From Ignavibacteria bacterium (GTDB lineage Bacteria > Bacteroidota > Ignavibacteria > Tepidaquicellales > OLB5): 64,000 bases of DNA. The translations under genes were made by a program, and so were the position numbers. Under the pieces are notes generated by a model. It ran no database searches and had not been told where the DNA came from. It saw only the letters and a program-made list of their open reading frames with translations. How positions within the stretch are numbered: the first letter of the stretch is position 1; every line of letters begins with the position of its first letter. The stretch covers positions 881,091 through 945,090 of the forward strand of contig JAFLBX010000002.1 of assembly GCA_017303675.1 (NCBI GenBank), given 5' to 3'. This document shows positions 34,649 to 43,708 of the stretch, in pieces.

Positions 34649-35455
34649 CTAAAAATTCTTTGATATACTGAACTTAATACCATCAATTCGGTTAAAGTTC
34701 TTAATAACACCTGCGTTCATTCTTAAACCGCCTGAGCTTTTTTTACTGATATCACTGTTGTAACCGTTAGCTGCAAAAACTGCGCTTATACCGCTTACCA
34801 GGTGATTTATCAGAACTGCGCCTACAACAAAAAGCCTGTCATTGAGTGTTCTGTCACCGCCAATTTTATCGCCGCGGTATTGCCTGCGCTCTTCATCTGA
34901 ATTCCACCAGAAGTAATAGCCGTTCTCAGGCAGGTAAAGCTTGTCATATTCACCAAAGCGTAGCTTTTCATTGTTATACTCATCAACATTGCTGTAATTT
35001 GCAATATCAATAAAGAACTTATCATCCCTGGCTTTATCACCAACTGTGATACCTGCGTGGGTTGTAGCATAGCTGTAGGCATCATCAAGCAGCCAATTGC
35101 CGTAAATTGTAAAAGCTGCGTAAGTAAGCCACAGTGTGGCTTCAGATATCATGAAATATTTACCGGTATTAAAGCGGTCGGCATATACATGCCCCATTCC
35201 CGGAACTAAAAGTCCGTAAATGAATGCCAGTCCGGGTGATTTTTTTGATTTCCTGACTGTTGATTTAGTTTCAGTGCCGGTAACGGAATCAATAAAGCTG
35301 GAACCTGAATTCTGCTTCATTGGGGCGGCATCGATATGTGACAGGGGTATGATCTTCTTATCACTGCTTTTGAGCCTGAAACCTGGCTCAAAATTATTCT
35401 GAGCAAATAATGTTAAAGGCAGCAGCATTAATACGGCAAATTTCAAAAATCTCAT
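34649..35455 (-). CDS. DUF5683-family envelope protein, second copy
   Basis: The 268-residue protein has a signal peptide (MRFLKFAVLMLLPLTLFAQ) and the DUF5683 signature SPGLAFIYGLLVPGMGHVYA followed by a hydrophobic segment (LWLTYAAFTIYG). It is a distant paralogue of the 32876 gene: it keeps the glycine-rich turn, the ADR/GGN loop and a C-terminal hydrophobic segment (LFVVGAVLINHLVSGISAV). It is transcribed with truA and its paralogue as the first gene of the operon. The function of this family is unknown. Confidence 0.78.
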   Translation of the reverse strand: MRFLKFAVLMLLPLTLFAQNNFEPGFRLKSSDKKIIPLSHIDAAPMKQNSGSSFIDSVTGTETKSTVRKSKKSPGLAFIYGLLVPGMGHVYADRFNTGKYFMISEATLWLTYAAFTIYGNWLLDDAYSYATTHAGITVGDKARDDKFFIDIANYSNVDEYNNEKLRFGEYDKLYLPENGYYFWWNSDEERRQYRGDKIGGDRTLNDRLFVVGAVLINHLVSGISAVFAANGYNSDISKKSSGGLRMNAGVIKNFNRIDGIKFSISKNF

Positions 35456-35522
35456 TATATATTGTTTAATTTCTTAATTAACAGAACAATTTAAAAAACA
35501 TTTTGGTTACACGCTCACTTAA

Positions 35523-37370
35523 TTACCTTGCAAGCGCTTTTTCCATAATCTTTATGAACTCATCAGCCTTTAAAAAGCCTGTGACCCTCAGGTCTTCCAT
35601 TTCTTTTCCGTTCTTATCAATAAAGGCAACAACAGGCAGACCCTGTATTTTGAACTTGCCTTCAATTTCTTTATCGCCTTTTGTCAGATCAACTTTTATG
35701 TTATTGAATTTTTTGGAAAGCTCAATAATTTTAGGATCAACATAAGTATATTTATCAAGCTCTTTACATTGAGCGCACCAGTCAGCGTAAAAATCAATAA
35801 TAGTAGGCTTATCTTTTGACTTTGCAATTGAACCATCTATTAATGACTGGGTTTGCAGCATCTGCCATTCATACTTACCTGTGCCAACAACCTGCTCTTC
35901 GCCAAAATGCAGGTTCATAGCGCCCCATATTATTACAGCTATCGCAATAGCGTATTTTATCCTGGTATATGTTGCTGCAGCAACTGCTTTCCTGTCTATC
36001 ATTATAAGATAAATACCGCTCAGTATCAGGAATATTGGGAATATAATTTCGTAAAGCTCAACAGACATCAGCGGCTGCGCTGTATAAAGTGCGAGTCCGA
36101 TCATCATGAGCCCGAAAATTATCTTTACGCCTTCCATCCATTCACCTGAGCGCGGCAGCTTTGTGATGGAGCTTGAGAACATTGCAAGGAAAACGTATGG
36201 CAAACCAAGGCCAAGTGAAAGCACAAAGAACATTATAAATCCTAAAAAGGGACTTCCAATCTGACCAACATAAACCAGCAGGCTTAGAACTAACGGTCCG
36301 ATACAGGGAGCAGCTATAAAACCAACTGTAAGACCCATCAAAAAAGTGCCGAAATATCCCTGGCGGTTCTTACCGCTGAAGTTAGCAAGTGACTGCGGAA
36401 TTTTAATTTCATAAACCCCGAACATACTCAAAGCAAGTGCAAGGAAAATGAGCACCAGAAAACCTATTACAAGCGGTGATTGCAGTAAACTTCCGAATAC
36501 TCCGCCTGTGAGCGCAGCAACGAGTCCAAGCACTGAATATGTGACCGACATGCCGAGCACATAGAAAAGAGCCATTAAAAGCTTTCCGCCCTTGCTGTTT
36601 GATACCTGCGCGCCGAAATAGCTTATTGTTATTGGAATCAGCGGGTAAACGCATGGTGTTAAATTAAGTCCAATGCCGAGCACAAAAATTATCAGCAGAG
36701 CAACGAACATTCCGTTCTCTTCAATATATGCTGCTATCTGGTTTTTATTTTCAGTGGATGTAACTAACTGGGTTGTATCTCTTTTATTTTCGGTAAGCTG
36801 AGTTTTGGAAGTTGTATCCTGTTTAACAGAATTATCCAGCGTATCGGTTTTTTTAGTTGTATCCTTCGGTGTTTCAGTTTTTGAAGTATCAACTTTTGCA
36901 GTATCTTCTTTTATTACCACTGTAACTGTGAACGGCGCATCTTTAGGCGCGAAACAAGCTCTGTCATTACAAGCCTGGTAATTCAGCTTGCCTGAAATAT
37001 CATATTTGCCCGGCTTGATATCCTTAGGCGCTTTTAAATTCACACCAATAGTAATTGAGCCTTCATAAACATCAAGCTCAGTTTCAGAAAAGCTGAATTT
37101 GAATTTATGCGAACCCGGCCATGAGATCTTCCCGACCTTCAGGCTGCCCGCATCTACTTCAATAGTTGTAGGGATTAGATCAGGATCGCTGACCTGGTTT
37201 GCATTGATGTGATAGCCGCCCTGAATATCAGCTTTTACATTAACACGAATGTTTTCGCTGGGATAAAAATCCTTTTTCTGAGGGGATGCAGTAACCGTTA
37301 CGTATTGCTGAGCGTAGCTTAGGGTTGTGAATAATAGTACGAATAAAACAGAACCTACTGTTTTTGCCAA
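35523..37370 (-). CDS. dsbD: thiol:disulfide interchange protein DsbD
   Basis: DsbD carries electrons from cytoplasmic thioredoxin across the inner membrane to periplasmic reductases. Order of parts: signal peptide; DsbD-alpha domain with CNDRACFAPKDAPF; a threonine/lysine linker (KTETPKDTTKKTDT); a transmembrane domain of about eight helices containing NLTPCVYPLIP and AAPCIGPLVLS with the reactive cysteines; and a C-terminal thioredoxin-like domain with ADWCAQCKELD. All expected cysteines are present. The start is a TTG, with no ATG nearby. Its length of 615 residues is normal. Confidence 0.94.
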   Translation of the reverse strand: MAKTVGSVLFVLLFTTLSYAQQYVTVTASPQKKDFYPSENIRVNVKADIQGGYHINANQVSDPDLIPTTIEVDAGSLKVGKISWPGSHKFKFSFSETELDVYEGSITIGVNLKAPKDIKPGKYDISGKLNYQACNDRACFAPKDAPFTVTVVIKEDTAKVDTSKTETPKDTTKKTDTLDNSVKQDTTSKTQLTENKRDTTQLVTSTENKNQIAAYIEENGMFVALLIIFVLGIGLNLTPCVYPLIPITISYFGAQVSNSKGGKLLMALFYVLGMSVTYSVLGLVAALTGGVFGSLLQSPLVIGFLVLIFLALALSMFGVYEIKIPQSLANFSGKNRQGYFGTFLMGLTVGFIAAPCIGPLVLSLLVYVGQIGSPFLGFIMFFVLSLGLGLPYVFLAMFSSSITKLPRSGEWMEGVKIIFGLMMIGLALYTAQPLMSVELYEIIFPIFLILSGIYLIMIDRKAVAAATYTRIKYAIAIAVIIWGAMNLHFGEEQVVGTGKYEWQMLQTQSLIDGSIAKSKDKPTIIDFYADWCAQCKELDKYTYVDPKIIELSKKFNNIKVDLTKGDKEIEGKFKIQGLPVVAFIDKNGKEMEDLRVTGFLKADEFIKIMEKALAR

Positions 37371-37480
37371 TTTTACCTGAATTTTAATTATTTTAATGCT
37401 TTAATCGGTAAAATTATTCATAGATTAGGTTAAATTCAATGGAAATTGTTAAATAAATGTAAGTTTAAATTTCGGGATTT

Positions 37481-37915
37481 TCAAGTGATTTGCTTGAGAT
37501 TTCCGCCAAAATATTTATTCAGATGAAAAGCCAACAGCCCGGAAATTGTACCGCTTAAAACAGCCCATATAAGATCGTGGATTAAAATTGATGCATTCCA
37601 TTCCTTAAACGCACCCATGAGCATAAATGTATAAAATCCTGTAACAGATAAATTGTAATACACACCCCACAGCGCAGCTTTAAATGAGAGTGTATCCGGC
37701 TTAACAAAGCGGCGGTAAAAATATACAAATCCGTACACAAGAAGAGCATTCGCAAAATTCATGAGCCAGATATTCTGCTCATTAATGGAATAAAATGAAT
37801 TTACGGAATAATATAATTTATGAAATAAATTATTATGCCAAAAAAACCATAGCGCGGTGTATGGAATGTATGTTAATGTTGCGGTCAGAATGAATTTGAA
37901 GTTGAAGAATTTCAT
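37481..37915 (-). CDS. small four-helix membrane protein
   Basis: The 144-residue product has four predicted transmembrane helices: about residues 7-25, 48-68, 82-103 and 112-132. It is basic between helices 2 and 3 (YRRFVKPDTL). No known family is recognised and no charged or catalytic pattern is visible. It overlaps by nothing and is separated by no gap from the upstream 284-residue gene (37916), so it is the downstream gene of that pair. Function unknown. Confidence 0.65.
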   Translation of the reverse strand: MKFFNFKFILTATLTYIPYTALWFFWHNNLFHKLYYSVNSFYSINEQNIWLMNFANALLVYGFVYFYRRFVKPDTLSFKAALWGVYYNLSVTGFYTFMLMGAFKEWNASILIHDLIWAVLSGTISGLLAFHLNKYFGGNLKQIT

Positions 37916-38770
37916 TTAATTAATCCTTGTGCAATCTAATTTATAATATAAGCTATACAAAAGTCTCAGGAACCATCTAAATTCATGCGGTTCATAATAC
38001 CCATTAGATCGGACAAAAATCTTTTGATTATCCTTAAGTTCAATAACAATTGTAGTGGGAGTTGATTCTGAGTTTTCTCCATCAAACATCTTATTATTAA
38101 TCACATTTAAATTGAGAAAACTGAAATACTTTAATAAAAGATCAAAATTATTTTTCGGAATTTTTGCCATGTAGGTTCCTTTTTCAAAAATACGGCTCTC
38201 GTCAGTAAATAATTTCAATGTTCTATTATCAAAAATCTCCATAACGTATGCAGGTCGAATTACCTCGCCTATACCATCATCAATTATCGTAATTTTTCTA
38301 AATGCAATAATGGAGTCAAAGTTGTAATACTTTTTAATGAATGATTCAGAATAATTCCCTTTTTTAATTATGAGAGTATCGTTTTTATTTTTTTTGATGA
38401 TTATTTTAGAAGTATCATTGAACAATATTCTAACGACGAATAAATTACTACCTTCGATATAGTATTTACATTTTCTATTGTTCCAGATAAAATCAGAGTT
38501 TTTCCTTAAATCATATTCTTTTGAAGAATACAAAAGATCAAATCTATCTAACCCATGCAAAAACTCCACAGAATCTTTGTCAAAGCATAAACCATCATAA
38601 ACTCCGTTCAACATTCCCAAATTATTTATAAGATATATACTATCATTCTTCCAGAAGCCTGATTCGGTCTGAACCCAACATCCAATAAGCTTCTCCGTGG
38701 TTATTTCATTTTGAGATAGGATATTCAGCGAAATCGCAAATGATAACAGGATGATAATCTTTTTCAACAT
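37916..38770 (-). CDS. secreted hypothetical protein, 284 residues
   Basis: A signal peptide (MLKKIIILLSFAISLNILSQ) is followed by a beta-rich domain starting GCWVQTESGFWKNDSIY, as in many Bacteroidota 'lipocalin-like' or stress envelope proteins; the resemblance is only in the beginning. No catalytic motif or membrane helix is seen. The stop abuts the start of the membrane protein at 37481-37915. A copy of the GCTCC palindrome lies 35 bp upstream (38806). Confidence 0.65.
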   Translation of the reverse strand: MLKKIIILLSFAISLNILSQNEITTEKLIGCWVQTESGFWKNDSIYLINNLGMLNGVYDGLCFDKDSVEFLHGLDRFDLLYSSKEYDLRKNSDFIWNNRKCKYYIEGSNLFVVRILFNDTSKIIIKKNKNDTLIIKKGNYSESFIKKYYNFDSIIAFRKITIIDDGIGEVIRPAYVMEIFDNRTLKLFTDESRIFEKGTYMAKIPKNNFDLLLKYFSFLNLNVINNKMFDGENSESTPTTIVIELKDNQKIFVRSNGYYEPHEFRWFLRLLYSLYYKLDCTRIN

Positions 38771-38805
38771 TGGTTTAAAAAAATTTGGTTTCTTAATGGT
38801 CTATA

Positions 38806-38818
38806 GCTCCGTAGGAGC
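38806..38818. repeat. RAYT palindrome, upstream of transposase end
   Basis: GCTCCGTAGGAGC is a 13-bp palindrome, the complement arrangement of the unit at 39303. It lies 6 bp from the 3' end of the transposase gene. Confidence 0.85.
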
Positions 38819-38824
38819 GATATG

Positions 38825-39289
38825 TTAATCATCATAAAATTCGAAAATGTATTTTGGATCATATTCCACATTAAATTTTTCCAGCAAGCCAATATATTCT
38901 TCTCGAAAAGTCTTCTTTTTGTGATGTTCCTCCTGATTTAGAACATATTTCACAACCCTATCAATGTGCGAATGTGAATAAGAAAAAGCGCCAAATCCAT
39001 GCTGCCAATTGAATTTTCCTTTTACAAATTTCTTTTCATTTATAAAACCGGATGAAATAGATTTTACATCCCTAACAAGGTCCGAAATCTTCATATCAGG
39101 TGTAAAACCAATAAACATGTGGGTATGGTCAGACATACAATTTATTGCCAGCATTTTTTGTTTTTTGCCTTTTACTATCCCGGTGATGTATTTGTGTAAT
39201 TCCTCTTTGTGTTCTCTTTTGACCAGATTTTGTCTGCCTTTGACTGCAAAAACTATTTGAATGTAGATTTGTGAATATGAATTAGCCAT
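38825..39289 (-). CDS. REP-associated tyrosine transposase (RAYT, Y1 family)
   Basis: This is a 154-residue Y1 transposase-like protein of the IS200/IS605 superfamily. It has the HUH motif as DHTHMFIGF (histidines near residue 57), and the Y-containing helix is probably in SYSHSHIDRVVKYVLNQEEHH near 110-125. It may nick and mobilise single-stranded REP hairpins. Flanking palindromes (GCTCCGTAGGAGC on one side, GCTCCTACGGAGC twice on the other) support the assignment. No second transposase gene or terminal inverted repeats are seen, as expected for RAYTs. Confidence 0.88.
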   Translation of the reverse strand: MANSYSQIYIQIVFAVKGRQNLVKREHKEELHKYITGIVKGKKQKMLAINCMSDHTHMFIGFTPDMKISDLVRDVKSISSGFINEKKFVKGKFNWQHGFGAFSYSHSHIDRVVKYVLNQEEHHKKKTFREEYIGLLEKFNVEYDPKYIFEFYDD

Positions 39290-39302
39290 TTTTTTACATA
39301 TC

Positions 39303-39365
39303 GCTCCTACGGAGCTCTGATTTTCTTGGGTTTAACTTTCTACAAACATGGCGCTCCTACGGAGC
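39303..39365. repeat. two REP palindromes downstream of the RAYT start
   Basis: GCTCCTACGGAGC occurs at 39303-39315 and 39353-39365, 50 bp apart; the second is preceded by CTACAAACATG as at 5.3 kb. With 38806-38818 they enclose the transposase gene. Confidence 0.88.
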
Positions 39366-39597
39366 TATTTTACAATTGCTTGTCCCTTCAAATGCTAATT
39401 AGGCTATCAAACACGCTGCCTCTTCGGGGCTTCTAATTTTCAAGTGATTTTTTTCTACCTTCTCTCATTACGTTCGATAAGGCAGGCAAACATGACTTTT
39501 CTGCAGAGGGTTCTACGATTGCGATTAATTTCAGCTAACAACATTACTCTGCTATGAAGTTTGATTATCAGTATATTTCAAATGGCCAGAATCAACA
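39366..39597. other. gene-free stretch with hairpin-like fragments
   Basis: A fragment CTGCCTCTTCGGGGC near 39417-39432 resembles the genome's palindromic repeats. No gene is recognised up to the 90-residue gene at 39598. Confidence 0.4.
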
Positions 39598-39870
39598 TTA
39601 TGGCTTAAAGAATTTTCTATTTTGTTTTACTATTTCCCAATAAGAATTTAACTTATTGAAAATAACATATAAAAATAGTGCTGCTAAGACAATAAAATAA
39701 TAAGGCTGAGAAGTACTAAAATCAAGAATATTTTTTAGATATGCCCAATATATAATACTACCCAGAATAATAATATAAACAAAAAATTTTAGAATAGCTG
39801 GTTTGATCCTAGACTCATTAGGTTTTTCTTTAATCCCTGTTTCATGATATAGGTCTTCGAGATTACTCAT
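39598..39870 (-). CDS. two-helix membrane protein beside the channel fusion
   Basis: The 90-residue product has two hydrophobic segments (about 27-45 and 55-72) and basic ends (KIKEKPNESRIKPA-type start, KQNRKFFKP end). It is 5 bp downstream of the beta-helix/channel gene and was probably co-transcribed with it, possibly as an accessory subunit. No family is recognised. Confidence 0.6.
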   Translation of the reverse strand: MSNLEDLYHETGIKEKPNESRIKPAILKFFVYIIILGSIIYWAYLKNILDFSTSQPYYFIVLAALFLYVIFNKLNSYWEIVKQNRKFFKP

Positions 39871-39875
39871 AGAAA

Positions 39876-41615
39876 TTATTGTATTACCTGGCTAATTAAA
39901 GAAACGCTGAAAATGCTAAGCAAAAACCAGCCTATGAATCCTTCGAGAATAGTTAAGTATCGGGGAATTCCTTTAATAGGTATCTGCCCGAAGCCCAGTG
40001 TTGAAAACACGTTCAGGCTTAGCGCAACGGAATCAAGCACATGTATAAGAAAAAACCACAGCACTGTAAGCATAAAAACTACACCATACATTACGGTTGC
40101 AATTACTTTTTTTGTCTGGCTCATTGATTCCCATTCATCAGGGAAAATATCAATAAGCCTGTAGAATAACTTTGTGGGCTTATTGCGTATGAGCTCGAGG
40201 AAATAAAGCGGCTTTCCGAACAGATTAAAATACCAGGGAACCTTCCCTTTGGATTCCGTTACAAAGCTCATGTATTCATCATATGTTGGGGTTTTGCTCT
40301 CTTTAGCAATTACTGAGTCCTCAATTTCCAGCAGACTCTTCGGCGATGAAAGATATTTACCGTAAATCTTTAACTGGTCAAACATACTACGTTTGTGGAA
40401 AGAAAGTATCGAATACGGGAAGAAGAAATAAATTCCCGCAAAGAAAAGCAGCACATAAAATGCTATCTGTATTGCCTTCAGCGGATTTGTACCGTAGTCA
40501 CAAAATGTTTTCAGGAAAACATTCATCAGGTAATTGAAGAATACACTCTTATCAACTCCCGATGAATACTGTTTATTAAGATACTTTGTTTCAATATCTT
40601 TCCATTCCACATAACATGCATTGGCAGCTATACGGTTACCCTGTGATTTAAACGCATTATAAAAATTGGCATAACAGCTAATCAGGCTCGCGAATCTAAC
40701 TTCGCTGCCAATGCTATCGGCGTGATTACCGTTATATACCTTGCCGGCTTTGTGATCGAATATCGCAATGCGGTTGCCGGCAACCGTTGACCACTGCACC
40801 CTGGTGTTTATAGGGTTTATGTTGAATGCATCCAGCACAAGACTACCGTTATATTCACAGCTGTTAGTGACAAATGCATTGCCCACAGTTGATTCGGAAA
40901 GATCTACAGTGCAGTTGAATACATTTCCCGTAAGGCTGAGATTCTTAAAATCAGATTCCGTTAATGATAAAAAGAACTGCGGATTGTTCCTTAAGTTATC
41001 CGGCAGGCTGAAGACACACTCGGTTATTTCCACATCAAACCCGTTCTGTTTGTTCGCGAACCTGAAAAGCCTTGGCTCCATATCCAGCGCATCTGTATCA
41101 CCAAATAATGATGGGTTAACCGATATATAGCAGTGTTTTAATGTCAGTCTGTCTTTAACATCATTTCTGAAGAATTTAAAACCGTGTTCAAGCTTTGAGC
41201 TGTCTATATCTATGAAATCGATATTGCTGTTATAAATCCTAAGTGTTTTTTTAAATGTACATTCTTTAAAAATTATCTTAAGCGGTGATGAGTTCGCTAT
41301 TGCGAAGTAATCGTTAAATGTCACATTTCGCAATACCAGCCAGTAGTCAACATCAAAATCACAGTTAACAAGCCGGATACTTTGGTTTATGAACAGTTCC
41401 GGCTCACCTCCGTTAAAACGTTTATCCATCCCCTCTTTATCATCGGGCATTTTATAGCGGATCTTAACATTTTCAAATGTTGTGTACTTCGTACACACAG
41501 CCATTTCATTTATGAATTGTGTGAAGGTCACAGTCTGCCCGTCAATATTGCTGTCAGCAAATATATTGAGTGGAAACAGTAACAAAAAAAATGTTATTAG
41601 CAGTATTTTATTCAA
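39876..41615 (-). CDS. beta-helix (pentapeptide-like) domain fused to an ion-channel pore
   Basis: The 579-residue protein has a signal peptide, then about 330 residues of irregular right-handed beta-helix repeats (FENVKIRY, IRLVNCDFDV, IFKECTFKKT, LTLKHCYIS). A helix at about residues 385-405 follows, then a soluble loop. At the C-terminus there is a channel-like unit: a helix (VIATVMYGVVFMLTVLWFF), a pore loop NVFSTLGFGQIPIKG near 545, and a final helix (ILEGFIGWFLLSIFSV). STLGFG resembles the K+ channel filter (TVGYG/TLGYG), so ion selectivity is plausible but unproven. The start is a TTG. The 90-residue partner follows directly. Confidence 0.8.
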   Translation of the reverse strand: MNKILLITFFLLLFPLNIFADSNIDGQTVTFTQFINEMAVCTKYTTFENVKIRYKMPDDKEGMDKRFNGGEPELFINQSIRLVNCDFDVDYWLVLRNVTFNDYFAIANSSPLKIIFKECTFKKTLRIYNSNIDFIDIDSSKLEHGFKFFRNDVKDRLTLKHCYISVNPSLFGDTDALDMEPRLFRFANKQNGFDVEITECVFSLPDNLRNNPQFFLSLTESDFKNLSLTGNVFNCTVDLSESTVGNAFVTNSCEYNGSLVLDAFNINPINTRVQWSTVAGNRIAIFDHKAGKVYNGNHADSIGSEVRFASLISCYANFYNAFKSQGNRIAANACYVEWKDIETKYLNKQYSSGVDKSVFFNYLMNVFLKTFCDYGTNPLKAIQIAFYVLLFFAGIYFFFPYSILSFHKRSMFDQLKIYGKYLSSPKSLLEIEDSVIAKESKTPTYDEYMSFVTESKGKVPWYFNLFGKPLYFLELIRNKPTKLFYRLIDIFPDEWESMSQTKKVIATVMYGVVFMLTVLWFFLIHVLDSVALSLNVFSTLGFGQIPIKGIPRYLTILEGFIGWFLLSIFSVSLISQVIQ

Positions 41616-41632
41616 ATTACAAATTATTATTA

Positions 41633-41658
41633 CATTCCCAAACAGGAGTTTGGGAATG
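41633..41658. repeat. palindrome of the TTCCCAAAC family
   Basis: A CATTCCCAAAC stem with its complement around AGGA. The same family occurs at 18079-18104, 53343-53368 and 55345-55370. Confidence 0.8.
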
Positions 41659-41922
41659 AGGAAAAAATTTATTGAACGGGTAAATTTATGGATATTGGGT
41701 GATTTATTAAAGGGGAAAGAAAAATAAATGAATTTAGTGGAGCAAAATAATTGTTACTAAAAATACAAATTCTCTAAACGGCTTATAATTATGCTCAACA
41801 GTTACTTTTATTAAAAGGAAATCCCTGTTCGGTTTTTCACTGAACAGGGAATAAAGAGGATATAGGAGAAAAAAACGGGGTAAAAATCAGAAGGGATTAA
41901 TTTTAACTATTGCAAATCGTAA

Positions 41923-42186
41923 GTGTTTCATATTCTTTCCTTAATTAACTCTGATACAAATATAACATACCGTATTTCGTTTGCATATAGTTCATTAAAC
42001 CAATTGTATGTAGTTAAAAGTATTACGGTATATAGCATAAAAAACCGCGAAAAACAGCAAAATCCTGAGCGATTAACTGCCGAAACGATAGTGCAGGCAG
42101 TAAGCGAAGGATCTCTGAGAATTAAGGCTAAAAAAATTCAGAAAATTAACTTAAGAAACAATTTAAAAGGGGAAAACTTGAATTGA
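41923..42186 (+). CDS. possible small protein (weak)
   Basis: The frame encodes 87 residues, starting MFHILSLINSDTNITYRIS. Only the latter half (ERLTAETIVQAVSEGSLRI, then a lysine-rich end) looks protein-like; the first half resembles random AT-rich sequence. No ribosome site is convincing. It is the only open frame of this size in the region and could be a shadow. Confidence 0.25.
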   Translation: MFHILSLINSDTNITYRISFAYSSLNQLYVVKSITVYSIKNREKQQNPERLTAETIVQAVSEGSLRIKAKKIQKINLRNNLKGENLN

Positions 42187-42244
42187 TTCCGGAAAAAAAA
42201 TATTTTAACAAAATGAGACCCTTCACTACGTTCAGGGTTTAATA

Positions 42245-43708
42245 TTAAGCTTTAGCAAAGCGTATCCAGATATCCTTGCCTTTTTCATCAATTGGCGCGC
42301 CGGAAGTGAAGATTATTGTAGAGCCTTCATTAACAATTTTCTTATCACGAAGTATTTTTTTAGCAGCTTTAATAGCTGTCTGCTCATCAGGTACATCCTC
42401 AAAATAAACCGGGATAATGCCCCAGATGAGCCTGAGTACATTCATAACTTCAAAGCTGTCGCTCATTGCAACAATACGTGTATTAGGCCTGAACTTGCTC
42501 ATAGCCTTCGCCATTCTGCCCCTGCGGGTAAATGATACCACCGCTTCGGCGTTTAGCTGCACTGCCATTTCTGCCAGCGCTTTGCCAACAGAATCAAACA
42601 CTGTTTCTTCGACTGTCAGCGGTCGTTCTTTTCTTTCAAACTGGACAAGGTGCATATTGGCTTCGGTTTTAACAAGGATACGCTGCATCATTTCAACGGC
42701 TTCTATTGCATACTCACCCACTGATGTCTCACCGCTTAACATCACAACATCTGTGCCGTCCCATACAGCGTTAGCTACATCGCTGGTTTCAGCGCGTGTG
42801 GGTACAGCGTTATGTATCATTGATTCCAGCATCTGTGTTGCTGTAATAACCATTTTACCGAGGCGGTTGCATTTACGGATGATACTTTTCTGAATAACGG
42901 GTACTTCCTGCGGAGGAAGCTCCACACCGAGATCACCCCTTGCTATCATAATTCCGTCAGCGGCTTCGAGTATCTCATCGAAGTTCTTAACCGCTTCAGG
43001 TTTTTCTATCTTTGCTATAATATTCTTATCAAAGCCCTTTTCAACCAGGTATTTCCGGAGTTCGATAATATCACTGGCTTTCCGAACAAAAGAAAGCGCG
43101 ATGAAATCAACCCTGTGAGAAAGCGCGAAATCAAGATCTTCGAAATCTTTTTCTGAAAGCGATGGCAGACTGAGCTCCATCCCGGGAAGGTTCATCCCTT
43201 TCCTTGGTTTCAGAGTACCGCCTTCGAGCACAACGCAGAAAATTGAATCATGGTCAATTGCTATGATAAGCAGCTTTATCAATCCGTCATCTATGTAAAT
43301 ATGGTCGCCGATTTTGGCGTCGTGAGCGAGACCTTTATAAGAGCATGAAAATTTTTCCTTGGTGCCCACTATATCATGCATCGTAATTTCAAGGTGATCG
43401 TTTTCTTTTAGCTCATATTCAGGCAGCAGCAGCTCGCCTACACGTATTTTCGGACCCTGGAGGTCGATAAGTATCGCGATAGGCTCACTTGTAGCTACGC
43501 ATGCATCATTAACATTTTTAAAAACCTGGTCATAATAATCATGGCCGCCGTGTGAAAAGTTAAGCCTGACGCCGTCTATACCTGCGTTAATAAGCTCGAT
43601 TATCTTTTCTTTGGTATCCGCAGCCGGACCAAGTGTCGCAAGGATCTTAGTGTTTTTGTTCGCTGTTTGTTTGTTTGGATCTGCCTTAAAATTTAACTGT
43701 TCTGACAA
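42245..43708 (-). CDS. pyk: pyruvate kinase
   Basis: It converts phosphoenolpyruvate and ADP to pyruvate and ATP in the last step of glycolysis. The 487-residue product has the standard motifs: ILATLGPAADTKEKI at the start, GVRLNFSHG near 46, the ATP/PEP-site IAKIEKPEAV near 230, MIARGDLGVELP near 255 and TATQMLESMI near 285. The C-terminal domain (AEAVVSFTRRGRMAKAMSKFRP) is intact. The predicted start is a TTG at 43708, overlapping the end of the upstream Mrr-like gene by 23 bp. Confidence 0.95.
   Translation of the reverse strand: MSEQLNFKADPNKQTANKNTKILATLGPAADTKEKIIELINAGIDGVRLNFSHGGHDYYDQVFKNVNDACVATSEPIAILIDLQGPKIRVGELLLPEYELKENDHLEITMHDIVGTKEKFSCSYKGLAHDAKIGDHIYIDDGLIKLLIIAIDHDSIFCVVLEGGTLKPRKGMNLPGMELSLPSLSEKDFEDLDFALSHRVDFIALSFVRKASDIIELRKYLVEKGFDKNIIAKIEKPEAVKNFDEILEAADGIMIARGDLGVELPPQEVPVIQKSIIRKCNRLGKMVITATQMLESMIHNAVPTRAETSDVANAVWDGTDVVMLSGETSVGEYAIEAVEMMQRILVKTEANMHLVQFERKERPLTVEETVFDSVGKALAEMAVQLNAEAVVSFTRRGRMAKAMSKFRPNTRIVAMSDSFEVMNVLRLIWGIIPVYFEDVPDEQTAIKAAKKILRDKKIVNEGSTIIFTSGAPIDEKGKDIWIRFAKA

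Larger units (their letters stand above)
41616..42244. other. 630-bp gene-poor region with palindromes
   Basis: It holds CATTCCCAAAC-AGGA-GTTTGGGAATG at 41633-41658 and a 27-bp hairpin CCTGTTC...GAACAGG around 41824-41848. A possible short plus-strand frame (41923-42186) would encode a lysine-rich tail AETIVQAVSEGSLRIKAKK; I find the case too weak for a firm gene. Confidence 0.45.
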
